Of a stretch of DNA of 35,249 nucleotides, positions 24,807 to 33,315 are shown one piece after another; position 1 is the stretch's first letter; each line of letters opens with the position of its first letter. Origin of the DNA: Spirochaetales bacterium Spiro_07 (GTDB lineage Bacteria > Spirochaetota > Spirochaetia > Treponematales > Treponemataceae); the NCBI GenBank assembly GCA_001603145.1, contig LVBI01000029.1:1-35249 (forward strand). Reading direction: 5' to 3'. The notes under the pieces were generated by a model. It searched no databases. It had not been told where the DNA came from and was given only the letters and a program-made list of their open reading frames with translations. A program made the translations under genes and the position numbers.

Positions 24807-25369
24807 CATACGATATTTTACTCGCCGGTGTAGGCGGACAAGGCGTTTTATCTTTGGCTGCAATCATTGCAGAATCGGCTATGGCTGAAGGCTTGAAAGT
24901 GCGTCAGTCTGAAGTTCATGGAATGAGCCAGCGTGGCGGCGGCGTTCAGGCACATCTTCGCCTTTCAGATTCAACGATTGCAAGCGATTTGATTCCGTCT
25001 GGCAAAGCAGATATGATTCTTTCAATGGAACCGCTTGAAAGCCTGCGCTACCTAAACTGGCTCAAGCCGGAAGGCGTTGTTGTAACTGCCGCCGAGCCTT
25101 TCGTAAATATCGGCAATTACCCAGAAGCAGAAACTGTCTATGCAACAATAAAGAAGCTTCCAAAATCAAGCATCGTAAAGACGGCAGAACTTGCAAAAGA
25201 AGCCGGAAACATCAAGACTGAAAACATGGTGCTTATCGGTGCTGCGCTTAAGTATCTTCCGCTTAAAAAAGAGACAATCGAAAAGTCTGTTCATGCACGT
25301 TTCGCGGTTAAAGACCCGAAACTTGTTGATATCAATATGAAAGCACTCGAATTGGGCGCAAATGCTTAA
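24803..25369 (+). CDS. iorB: Indolepyruvate oxidoreductase beta subunit
   Basis: A 188-residue protein of the 2-oxoacid:ferredoxin oxidoreductase gamma/beta type. The N-terminal GVGGQGVLSLAAIIAE (9-24) and SEVHGMSQRGGGVQAHLRL are the family signature. It completes the IorAB enzyme, and the ATGA overlap with iorA indicates coupled translation. paaK follows after 12 bp. No cysteine clusters are present, so the complex as a whole has no obvious ferredoxin-type centre beyond those IorA may still bind. Confidence 0.93.
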   Translation: MTYDILLAGVGGQGVLSLAAIIAESAMAEGLKVRQSEVHGMSQRGGGVQAHLRLSDSTIASDLIPSGKADMILSMEPLESLRYLNWLKPEGVVVTAAEPFVNIGNYPEAETVYATIKKLPKSSIVKTAELAKEAGNIKTENMVLIGAALKYLPLKKETIEKSVHARFAVKDPKLVDINMKALELGANA

Positions 25370-25381
25370 CGGAGAATAACG

Positions 25382-26701
25382 ATGGCAGAAAGAGAATTTT
25401 CATTTTGGGATAAAAAAGCGGAAACTTTGCCGCGCAATGAAATTGAAACAATTCAGCTTGAACTGCTTAAGAAACAGGTTGAAAATGCACTTTTGACGCC
25501 TTTCTATAAAGAACGTCTTACAAAAGTCGGCATTACAAGCCCGAATGATATCCGCTCGCTTGACGATTTGCGCCGGATTCCGTTTACGACAAAGCACGAC
25601 TTGCGCGAGGTTTATCCGTACGGCCTGCTCGCTGTGCCTCATTCTGAAATTGTGCGCGTTCACGCTTCAAGCGGCACAACCGGCACACCGACTGTAATTT
25701 ATCTTACAGCCAAAGATGTTGATATGGCTGCCGACACAATGGCGCGCGGTCTTGCTGCGGCTGGCTGCAACCGCTATGACACTTGCCAGAACATGATGAC
25801 ATACGGCCTTTTCACGGGCGGCATGAGCTTTCACTATGGTGCTGAAAAGCTCGGCATGACAGTTGTGCCGACATCAAGCGGCAACACGCTGCGCCAGATT
25901 AAGTTCATGCACGATTTCGGTACAAGCGTAACACATGCAACGCCGAGCTATATGCTTCATCTTCATCAGGCAATGAAAGAAAGCGAATATAAGCGCGAAG
26001 AATTTAAGTGGCGCATCGGTATTTCTGGTGCAGAGCCGTATTCTGAGCAGCTTCGCAACAAAATGGAAAAAGAGCTCGGTATTGAAGTCTACAACTGCTA
26101 CGGCATGAGCGAATTGAACGGCCCGGGCGTTGCTTTTGAGTGCCAGCTGCGCAAGGGTATGCACGTCTGGGAAGACCGCTACATCATGGAAATAATCAAC
26201 CCAGACACGCTTGAGCCTGTAAAAGACGGCGAAGAAGGCGAGCTCGTAATGACGATTCTTTGCCGTGATGCGATGCCGCTTCTGCGCTACCGCACGAGAG
26301 ATCTTACTCACGTTATTCCTGAACCATGTCCATGCGGAAGAACACACCGCCGCATCGCACGCTTTACCGGCCGCACAGACGATATGCTTATCATCAACGG
26401 CGTAAACGTTTTCCCAAGCCAGATTGAGGAAGTGCTTCTCAAGGCAAAAGGCGTTGGCGCGAACTATCTCATCGTTGTAGAGAAAAAAGGCGATCTCGAC
26501 AAGCTTACTGTTCAGGTTGAAGTTACGCCTGAAGTTTTTGCAGACGATGCGCGCGTGCTCAACAACTTGCGCGACACGCTCAAGAGCGAAATGCAGGCTT
26601 TGATTACGATTAACCCGGCCATCGAGCTTAAAGAGCCTGGTTCAATCCCGCAGGCTGAAACAAAAGCCAAGCGCGTAAACGACCTGCGCCCGAAGGACTA
26701 A
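25382..26701 (+). CDS. paaK: Phenylacetate-CoA ligase
   Basis: A 439-residue AMP-forming ligase of the PaaK family. The phosphate loop SSGTTGTPT is at 96-104, with the adenine side YNCYGMSELNGPG, the hinge YRTRDLTHV and a C-terminal lid (FTGRTDDMLIINGVNVFPSQ). It joins aryl-acetates to CoA, or runs backwards to make ATP from aryl-acetyl-CoA. With iorAB directly upstream, the operon probably interconverts aryl-pyruvates, aryl-acetyl-CoA and aryl-acetates, as in amino-acid-fermenting anaerobes. GGAG lies 7 to 8 nt before the ATG. It is intact. Confidence 0.95.
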   Translation: MAEREFSFWDKKAETLPRNEIETIQLELLKKQVENALLTPFYKERLTKVGITSPNDIRSLDDLRRIPFTTKHDLREVYPYGLLAVPHSEIVRVHASSGTTGTPTVIYLTAKDVDMAADTMARGLAAAGCNRYDTCQNMMTYGLFTGGMSFHYGAEKLGMTVVPTSSGNTLRQIKFMHDFGTSVTHATPSYMLHLHQAMKESEYKREEFKWRIGISGAEPYSEQLRNKMEKELGIEVYNCYGMSELNGPGVAFECQLRKGMHVWEDRYIMEIINPDTLEPVKDGEEGELVMTILCRDAMPLLRYRTRDLTHVIPEPCPCGRTHRRIARFTGRTDDMLIINGVNVFPSQIEEVLLKAKGVGANYLIVVEKKGDLDKLTVQVEVTPEVFADDARVLNNLRDTLKSEMQALITINPAIELKEPGSIPQAETKAKRVNDLRPKD

Positions 26702-26755
26702 CGGGTTCGCGTTTGCGTTTAATCAAAATAATAAGCTTTATCTGGCGAACCGCTG

Positions 26756-26780
26756 CAAGTTTCCGCTTTGCGGAAACTTG
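26756..26780. repeat. Perfect 25-bp palindrome, same family as 391-415
   Basis: CAAGTTTCCGC, loop TTT, GCGGAAACTTG, with the same GCGAACCGC flank as the copy inside the Rpn relic. AAGCTT words lie on both sides (26733 and 26783). Confidence 0.85.
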
Positions 26781-26801
26781 AAAAGCTTATAATTATGATA
26801 T

Positions 26802-26862
26802 TGTCATTGCCGTACTTGATACGGCAATCTAAAAGATTATCGGGTCAAGCCCGATAATGACA
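26802..26862. repeat. Dispersed TGTCAT/ATCT palindromes (copies 7 and 8, inverted pair)
   Basis: 26802-26830 reads TGTCATTGCCGT, loop, ACGGCAATCT. 26834-26862 reads AGATTATCGG, loop, CCCGATAATGACA. The copies face each other and their stems differ in sequence. They lie between paaK and the M16C peptidase gene. Confidence 0.88.
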
Positions 26863-26913
26863 TTTTTGGCGCGCCGTTAAACAGGTGGTGTCTTTCCCCT
26901 AAAGAAGGTTTTC

Positions 26914-29892
26914 ATGTTAAAAAAAGGTGAAGAATACAAAGGCTTTTATGTAATCGACATTACGGACGTTAAGGACTATAAATGCACAGGCATTTATTTA
27001 AGGCACAAGACAACCGGTCTTGAGGTTTTTCACCTTTTAAATGACGACGAGGAAAACCTCTTTTCGTTCTGTTTTAGAACGCCGGTAAGCGATAGCAAAG
27101 GCTTGCCGCATGTAATCGAACACTCCGTTTTGTGCGGCTCTGAAAAGTTCAGGCTGAAAGAGCCGTACATTACCTTAAAAAGCAAGAGCGTTTCCACTTT
27201 TTTGAACGCAATGACTTACCCGGACAAGACGCTGTATCCGGGCGCAGCTCTTATCGAGAAGCAGTATTTCGATATAATGGACGTTTACGCCGATTCGGTG
27301 TTCTTTCCGCTTTTGACAGAGAATACATTCAAGCAAGAAGCGCACCGGCTTGAGCTTGACGGCGACGGCAAGCTTTCAGTTCAGGGCGTCGTCTATAACG
27401 AGATGAAAGGGCAGTTTTCGAATTTCTATTCATGCGCATACAGAAACTTGATAAGCTCGCTCTTTCCCGGCACAACTTACGAATATTGCTCCGGTGGTGA
27501 CCCTCTGGAAATCTGTAATATGACTTACAAAGATTTTACGGATTTTCACAAAAAGTATTATTCGCCGGAAAACTGCCTTCTTTATCTTTACGGAAACATT
27601 CCGACAGAGCGGCAGCTTGATTTTATAGCTGAAAAGTACATACCGCGTCTTGAAAAAAAGTTCAATTTAATAGAAGAAAAAGCTGATTATAAGGTTGCGC
27701 TGCCAAAAGTCTATGACGAAGTAAAGGCCGCCGAACATTTTGAGCCTGAAAAGAAGACGCTTGAAAAAAGATATTTCGCACCGAACGGCATGGAAGGCAA
27801 TATTGTAGCCTTAAGCTTTTATTCGGGCGTTGCCGAAATGGATCAGTATTTGCTTTACATGCTTCTTTGCGGTGACGACTCTTCGCCGTTGAAAAAGCGG
27901 CTAAAAGAATCAAAGCTTGCTGATGATACCATTTCGATGTTCCATTCAACTGCAAACCAGAATTTCTTTATATTCGGTCTTGTCGGCGTAAAGGCTGAAG
28001 ACGAAGCAAAGGCAAAGAAGGTGATTCTTGATTCTTTGCAAGAAATCTATGAGCAGGGCTTTTCTCAAGACGATATTGATGCCGCCGTAATGTCAATCGA
28101 CTTTAATTTGCGCGAAATCAGACGCAACGGCGGCCCGTTCTCGATTGATATTCTTGAAAAAGTTATGGACGGCTGGAATTTCGGGCTGCACCCTGCAGAA
28201 AAGCTTACGCCTATTACGTCTTTTGAGGAAGCTAAAGCAAGGCTCAAGAGTGACAAGAACATGCTCGCCGCCTTAATGGAAAAATTCTTTATAGGCAAAG
28301 ACTATGTTTGCACGATAATCGAACCGTCTGAAAAATTCTTGAACGAGCGTAACGCAAAAGAAGAGCAGTTCATCGCTGAAAAGGAAAAAATCACAGACAA
28401 GGCCGCGCTTAAAAAGTCTCTCGACGAGCTTCATGAGTACCAGAACAGCAAAGATTCACCAGAAGCGCAAGATTCGATTCCGCATTTGAGCCTTGCAGAT
28501 TTGGCTGTCAAGTTGCCGCGCAAGCAGGCTGAAATCGAAAAAACTAAGAACAACATCTGCCTCTTTACAGATAAAATCAACACGAACGGCATAATCTATT
28601 TCAAGATTTTCTTTCCGTTTGACTTGCTCAAGCCCGAAGATTATCTCGATATGCCGACATTCTCTGATTCGCTGCTTGAGCTTGGCTGGGGCGGCAAAAA
28701 CTGGGCAGAGTGCATGAGAGAATCTAGCAAAATTGCAGGCGACACAAACACTTCGCTTGTGCCTTGCTCTTTTGTGGAAACTGCAAAATCTCTTGAGTTC
28801 ATGCAGAACTACAAGAGCGACAATTTCTTTGACCGTGACTGGCTTGGCTTTGAGATGAAATTCCTTGAAGAAAAGCTGCCCGAAGCTTTAAATTTGATGG
28901 CAGAAATTCTTAACGGGCTTGACTTTAAAGATGCGAAGAGGCTTGAAACGATTATCACAGAAGCGCAGATTAACGCGAAGCCTTCGCTTGTGCCAGGCGG
29001 CCTTGATTTCTGCTCGACAAGAGCAGCATACAACTTAAAGAAAGAAATTACCGTAACAGAGCTTTTGTTCGGCATTACGCAGCTTGAGCATCTGCTTGAA
29101 TATAAGCCTGAAAACATGAACGCGCTGCTTGAAAAATTCAAGCGCATGTTTAAGGCAATCAAAGATTCGGGCTGCATCATCAACATAACAGCTGACGGCG
29201 ATTCGCTTGAAGAAACCAAGAAGCTTCTGCCGGACTTTATCGACAAGGCTGCGCTAAAGCCGCTTGCGCCAAAAGCTGATTACACAAAAGAAGACTACAT
29301 CAAGCATGTCTACAAGCCGAGCAAGGAAAAGCTTGACGTTATAAGAACCGACACACAGGTTGGTTTCGCTATGTCTGTGTTTGAATACGGCGAACCGCTC
29401 GACAAAAAGACTGGCGCGGCAGACTTGCTGCTCTCTTGGATTTCTGAACACACTTTCTGGGGCAAGCTCCGCACCGTTCACGGCTGTTATGGTGCGCATG
29501 GAATGATTGTAAATCTTTCCAACATTGTTGCGCTTTCGACATACCGCGACCCTGATCCGCAAGGCTCTTTCGAGCTTTTCTTGGAATGTCTTGAAGAAGC
29601 TGCCAAAAACAAGCTTTCAAAAAAAGAGATTGAATGTGCGATTCTTTCGTTTTACAGCCAGTATACTTGCCCGAATGCGCCTAACGTGCATGGTGCAATT
29701 GCATTAAAGCGTGTAGTCCGCGGAATTACGCAGGAACAGATTGACGATTATGTAAAGTCGATTATCGAGGTGTCTGCTGAAGACTTGACCGATGCCGCCG
29801 CAAGACTGGTTGAAGCAAGCAAGCATGAAATGCGCTCAATGATGTGCAGCAAAGAAACAGAAGCCGACGGCAACATCATCGATTTTGACTGA
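26914..29892 (+). CDS. M16C zinc metallopeptidase (presequence-protease type)
   Basis: A 992-residue protein, the size of full M16C enzymes. The inverted zinc motif HVIEH is at 66-70 in GLPHVIEHSVLCGS, and the third ligand is E163 in VVYNEMKGQFSN. Two M16 halves with the M16C-associated middle region make a closed chamber that degrades short unfolded peptides (family knowledge). There is no signal peptide, so it is cytosolic. AGAAGG, 5 nt upstream, supports the ATG. Its last 17 bp overlap the tail of the convergent trypsin-fold gene. Confidence 0.94.
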   Translation: MLKKGEEYKGFYVIDITDVKDYKCTGIYLRHKTTGLEVFHLLNDDEENLFSFCFRTPVSDSKGLPHVIEHSVLCGSEKFRLKEPYITLKSKSVSTFLNAMTYPDKTLYPGAALIEKQYFDIMDVYADSVFFPLLTENTFKQEAHRLELDGDGKLSVQGVVYNEMKGQFSNFYSCAYRNLISSLFPGTTYEYCSGGDPLEICNMTYKDFTDFHKKYYSPENCLLYLYGNIPTERQLDFIAEKYIPRLEKKFNLIEEKADYKVALPKVYDEVKAAEHFEPEKKTLEKRYFAPNGMEGNIVALSFYSGVAEMDQYLLYMLLCGDDSSPLKKRLKESKLADDTISMFHSTANQNFFIFGLVGVKAEDEAKAKKVILDSLQEIYEQGFSQDDIDAAVMSIDFNLREIRRNGGPFSIDILEKVMDGWNFGLHPAEKLTPITSFEEAKARLKSDKNMLAALMEKFFIGKDYVCTIIEPSEKFLNERNAKEEQFIAEKEKITDKAALKKSLDELHEYQNSKDSPEAQDSIPHLSLADLAVKLPRKQAEIEKTKNNICLFTDKINTNGIIYFKIFFPFDLLKPEDYLDMPTFSDSLLELGWGGKNWAECMRESSKIAGDTNTSLVPCSFVETAKSLEFMQNYKSDNFFDRDWLGFEMKFLEEKLPEALNLMAEILNGLDFKDAKRLETIITEAQINAKPSLVPGGLDFCSTRAAYNLKKEITVTELLFGITQLEHLLEYKPENMNALLEKFKRMFKAIKDSGCIINITADGDSLEETKKLLPDFIDKAALKPLAPKADYTKEDYIKHVYKPSKEKLDVIRTDTQVGFAMSVFEYGEPLDKKTGAADLLLSWISEHTFWGKLRTVHGCYGAHGMIVNLSNIVALSTYRDPDPQGSFELFLECLEEAAKNKLSKKEIECAILSFYSQYTCPNAPNVHGAIALKRVVRGITQEQIDDYVKSIIEVSAEDLTDAAARLVEASKHEMRSMMCSKETEADGNIIDFD

Positions 29893-31918
29893 TTTTGATG
29901 TTCTTCTTGAGCTCTTCGGCGAATGCTTTCATTTCAGCGGCCTTGTTCGCTCCTTTCATTTCGCAAGACAGAAGGAAAATGCGCTCGGCCTTTCTTCTGT
30001 CTTTAGTTCCGCTTTCAAAGATAATCTCATCATAGAAGGTGAATTCGCCCTGATTATACGGTGTGGCGGTGTAGGGCGTGCCTTTGTTGATTTTCTGTTT
30101 CCATAAAGAAAGCGCTTCTTGCCGTGCGTCTTGTTCCGGCTTTATGTTCTCTGAAAAATGAACATACTTGTAGTCTTCGCTTTTGCGGTTAGTGTAAAGC
30201 TCAATCGAGCGCACTTTTTGCTTGAGCACATTGTCTTTAAGCTCAAACGCCACGCCTAGAGCGAATGTTGTCTTTTCAGTTATCTCAAAAGTGCTTTTGT
30301 CAATGTCAGCCGAAATCACCGGCGATTTCATCGAAAATTTTCCGTCTGCAAGATTCAGCGTAAGATTGTCAAACGGCGGATAAATTGTCTGTTCCTTTTT
30401 AAGAAAAGCGAGAAAATCCTTCCAGTTTTTAAGGCTTGAAACATAGCGCGGATAAATGCAGTCTGCCTCAAATTCAAGAGCCTTGCACGAAAGCGCCGTA
30501 ACTGTGTCTGTGTCTGCAACTGAAAGCATTACAAAAATGCCTTCCGGCAGCGGCAGCGCATAAGACACCGCCATCGAATCTGCGAATGGCAGGTTCCAGT
30601 AATCAATGTACCATGTGCGCCCCTGTGCGTCCTTGTAGTTGTCAACTTTGAGCGCCTTGCCGAAAGACATAATCGGAACGGCTTCGCCTGCAACGGTGCG
30701 CGAAATTTCATTTGCAAGCAGGATATAATCAATATAGTTTGAGCTTTCAAGGCAAAACTTGTCATACGGAATGCTGTCGGGGCGTTTTACAACCGCAAAA
30801 ATCGTGCCCATCATTCCGCCAAAGATTATGCCGCCACCGTCTTGGGTGTTTTCTTCGTAGATGTTCTGCGGCTGCTGAAAAACCCACTTGTTTCCGGCTG
30901 AAAGACCGACAACAAGCGGAAAAGCCGGAACAGTGCCGCTCGAAAGAATGTCTGACGAGCCTGAAGAATATAAAAAGCCCATGTTGCCTTTCGCGCCGAA
31001 ATGCGGAACAAGATGCTCTGCAATTTCAAAGCGGTAGCGCAAAAAGCCTGTGCGCAGCGTCTTTTGAATTGTCTCAAGGTTCTTTGGCAAAGAAACTTCG
31101 TGATAGAATTTGTGCGCAAACTTTTTCTTGTTCATCGACGGCATTGCATAATCAAAATGGTGAATGACCTCGCCTGTGTGCGGTGCAATCTCATTCACCT
31201 CGCTAAAAGGCAGCGCAAAAGTCAAAGCCTGAACATCTGGCTGCGGCACTATAATGCCAAGCACTTCACCGTTGAGATTAACTAAAGGCCCGCCCTGTGT
31301 TTTCGGCGCGGCTGCAGCAGAAATGCGAAGCCATTTCCATTCGGCGTTTGTTTGTTCGTTAAGCTTTGCAGTTACCATGCCGGAACGCACAACAAGCCCG
31401 TCGCCAAGCTCGTATGCCGCCGAAAACACAATTGTGTTATTTCCGGGTGATGCACCTGCCTTTAGCGGTGTTTTCACTTTCTTGGCATCAAAACCTTCTG
31501 CCCGGAACGCGATGAAGCCGCGGTTTGTGGCAAAAGACTCAACCTGATCTATCTTATAGAGCTTGCCCGAATGGTCGCGCACATAATACGGGCCGTACTG
31601 CGTTTGTTCCAAAAGCTTAAAAGTTGCAACCGCAGAATAGAAAAGCCCGTCTTCAGCAAGAAACGCCGTGCCGACAGGCAAATATTTGTCGTTCCTTATT
31701 GAGTCGTCGATAAACTCAAACGGAAGGTCGTACATGTAGACGATATTTTCTTCTTTCGGCTTAGGCACGACAACTTCAAAGACAGCTTTTTCAATTTTTG
31801 CTTTTACTTCTTTTATTTGCTGCGCCTGATTTTTTTGCGCATTCTTGTTTTGGGCAGAAACGCTTGCGGCACAGTAGAGCAGGGCGAGAACGGCGGCGAA
31901 TTTCAGATTCTTTTTCAT
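29876..31918 (-). CDS. Secreted trypsin-fold protein with a degenerate catalytic triad
   Basis: A 680-residue protein from ATG 31918, chosen by a GGAG site 8 nt upstream and an ATGA overlap with the upstream gene. The signal peptide runs to SVSAQ (about residue 22), then a Lys/Gln-rich stretch. Residues about 75-235 follow the chymotrypsin/HtrA fold: PVGTAFLAEDGLFYSAVATF has Ala98 where TNxHV has His, RGFIAFR lacks the Asp of DLAL, and PKTQGGPLVNLNGEVLGI has Gln208 where the family has GNSGGPL. All three triad positions appear lost, so it is probably a pseudoprotease. The remaining 440 residues are not recognised. It forms an operon with the DUF1266 gene. A binding or chaperone role is conjecture. 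Confidence 0.7.
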   Translation of the reverse strand: MKKNLKFAAVLALLYCAASVSAQNKNAQKNQAQQIKEVKAKIEKAVFEVVVPKPKEENIVYMYDLPFEFIDDSIRNDKYLPVGTAFLAEDGLFYSAVATFKLLEQTQYGPYYVRDHSGKLYKIDQVESFATNRGFIAFRAEGFDAKKVKTPLKAGASPGNNTIVFSAAYELGDGLVVRSGMVTAKLNEQTNAEWKWLRISAAAAPKTQGGPLVNLNGEVLGIIVPQPDVQALTFALPFSEVNEIAPHTGEVIHHFDYAMPSMNKKKFAHKFYHEVSLPKNLETIQKTLRTGFLRYRFEIAEHLVPHFGAKGNMGFLYSSGSSDILSSGTVPAFPLVVGLSAGNKWVFQQPQNIYEENTQDGGGIIFGGMMGTIFAVVKRPDSIPYDKFCLESSNYIDYILLANEISRTVAGEAVPIMSFGKALKVDNYKDAQGRTWYIDYWNLPFADSMAVSYALPLPEGIFVMLSVADTDTVTALSCKALEFEADCIYPRYVSSLKNWKDFLAFLKKEQTIYPPFDNLTLNLADGKFSMKSPVISADIDKSTFEITEKTTFALGVAFELKDNVLKQKVRSIELYTNRKSEDYKYVHFSENIKPEQDARQEALSLWKQKINKGTPYTATPYNQGEFTFYDEIIFESGTKDRRKAERIFLLSCEMKGANKAAEMKAFAEELKKNIKISQNR

Positions 31919-33186
31919 GAGCGCACTCCGTTCAGCCGCATCCAATCTTTTATGTCTTGCGGAAGCCTGATGCCGGCTTTTTCTGCTGCCTTAAAGCTTT
32001 CGTGCGCGCGCTTTTTGTAGTCTTCGTTTTTGTCATAGTCGCTTGAAGTGCCGCAAAGCTCAACAAAAAGCCTGCCCTCTGTTTCAAGAAATTCGCCTGT
32101 TTTTGTAAAGCTTTCTGGCAGCTTTTCAAGAGCTTTTTCTGCCGCCGCCGGTTTAGAAATCTTGATTGCAGATTTTGCATAAGTCAGCTGAATCTGCTGA
32201 AAAAGCGGCGAATCAGACGGCGCTCCTGCAGTCAGTTCCGCAAGGTGCGTGCCCAAGTTAAAAGCTTTTCGGTACGCCCTTTGTCTAAACTGAATCTCAA
32301 CCGCAAGATATTCGATGCAAGGCACATCCGGAAATTTTTTCTGCAAATTCTGCACTGAAGACAGGTCGCGGTTGTCGAGCGTCTTTTTGGAGCTGACAAG
32401 CTTCTGCACAGATTCCCACTGATTGCCGGAAGGGCTTGGCTCGTAAGTCAAATCTAGAATTATGCCCGCGCCGATAGCTGTGTTCTTTTCGTTTTTCAGC
32501 GGAACTTCGCCGTAGTTTATTTTGCCTTTCGTTATGTTATAAGCTTGCTTGCCGGCTTCAAGTGCGGAAGCGTATTTGCCTTCGTATAATGCGCTCATCT
32601 GCTTGCCGGCAAAATAATGCGCAAAATAATCGTCCCAGCTGGTGTAAGTCGAATAGAGATAATCGATTACGGGCTTTATTGCTTCGACGGCGTTTTCTTG
32701 GCTGATGTAGCCAGCGCCGACAGCGCAGCGGTAAAGCTCGATTATTCTGCCGTTATCCCAGGCGGATAAGTCTTTGATGCGCAGCTTGTCTTTCATCGTT
32801 TCGGCAAAAAACAATGTTGAAGCGTCTTTTACAGGCAAGCACTGCGATTTTATTATGTCTAGCGTTGATTTTCCTTTGTTTGTTTCAAAAAGCTTTACGG
32901 CAGTCTGAAAAGCGGCATTGTCGCCGTTGTTTTTCAGATTTTCTGCGGCTTTCGTTATGTCTTTTGGTGAAGAAACTTGAAAATTGCTTCTGAGCAGCTG
33001 AATGCAAGTGCGCTGCAGCTGCTTCGCATTTTCAGCTGGGTTGAAGCTTGCATGAGTCAGCTTGTGCAGTTCAAAGAAGTTGCTCGAAAAAGCACAGGCG
33101 TAGCTTTCATAATCTATGGCGGCGGCAAAAAAACATGTGTGCATCAAAAGCGCAAGCAAAAGCCAGTGCCGAACTTTTTGTTTCAT
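31915..33186 (-). CDS. Secreted DUF1266 protein with helical repeats
   Basis: A 423-residue protein with a Sec signal peptide (HWLLLALLMHTCFFAAA). The middle part has the DUF1266 pattern: LSAWDNGRIIELYRCAVGAG, YISQENAVEAI and YTSWDDYFAHYFAGKQM. The C-terminal 150 residues are TPR-like helices (AYRKAFNLGTHLAEL, AAAEKALEKLPESF). The function of DUF1266 is not known. TATACT at 33193-33198 lies exactly 6 nt before the ATG with no ribosome site, suggesting a leaderless mRNA. The ATGA overlap with the trypsin-fold gene suggests the two exported proteins work together. Confidence 0.75.
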   Translation of the reverse strand: MKQKVRHWLLLALLMHTCFFAAAIDYESYACAFSSNFFELHKLTHASFNPAENAKQLQRTCIQLLRSNFQVSSPKDITKAAENLKNNGDNAAFQTAVKLFETNKGKSTLDIIKSQCLPVKDASTLFFAETMKDKLRIKDLSAWDNGRIIELYRCAVGAGYISQENAVEAIKPVIDYLYSTYTSWDDYFAHYFAGKQMSALYEGKYASALEAGKQAYNITKGKINYGEVPLKNEKNTAIGAGIILDLTYEPSPSGNQWESVQKLVSSKKTLDNRDLSSVQNLQKKFPDVPCIEYLAVEIQFRQRAYRKAFNLGTHLAELTAGAPSDSPLFQQIQLTYAKSAIKISKPAAAEKALEKLPESFTKTGEFLETEGRLFVELCGTSSDYDKNEDYKKRAHESFKAAEKAGIRLPQDIKDWMRLNGVRS

Positions 33187-33233
33187 GCATCCAGTATAGC
33201 GTTTTACAGCAGTTTAATCTATTATTTTAGGTC

Positions 33234-33270
33234 AATCTTGTAAAAGACACTTGAAGCGGTGCACAAGATT
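33234..33270. repeat. Inverted repeat in the 33187-33315 gap
   Basis: AATCTTGT (33234-33241) and ACAAGATT (33263-33270) can form a stem. CAGTTTAATCTA just before it recurs at 34042-34053, again followed by an ACAAGATT (34073-34080), so both gaps may hold worn copies of one element. No gene is seen in either gap. Confidence 0.45.
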
Positions 33271-33315
33271 AAGCTTTATTAGATTCCCGCTTGCTTCTGT
33301 TTGGTCGGGTTATTT

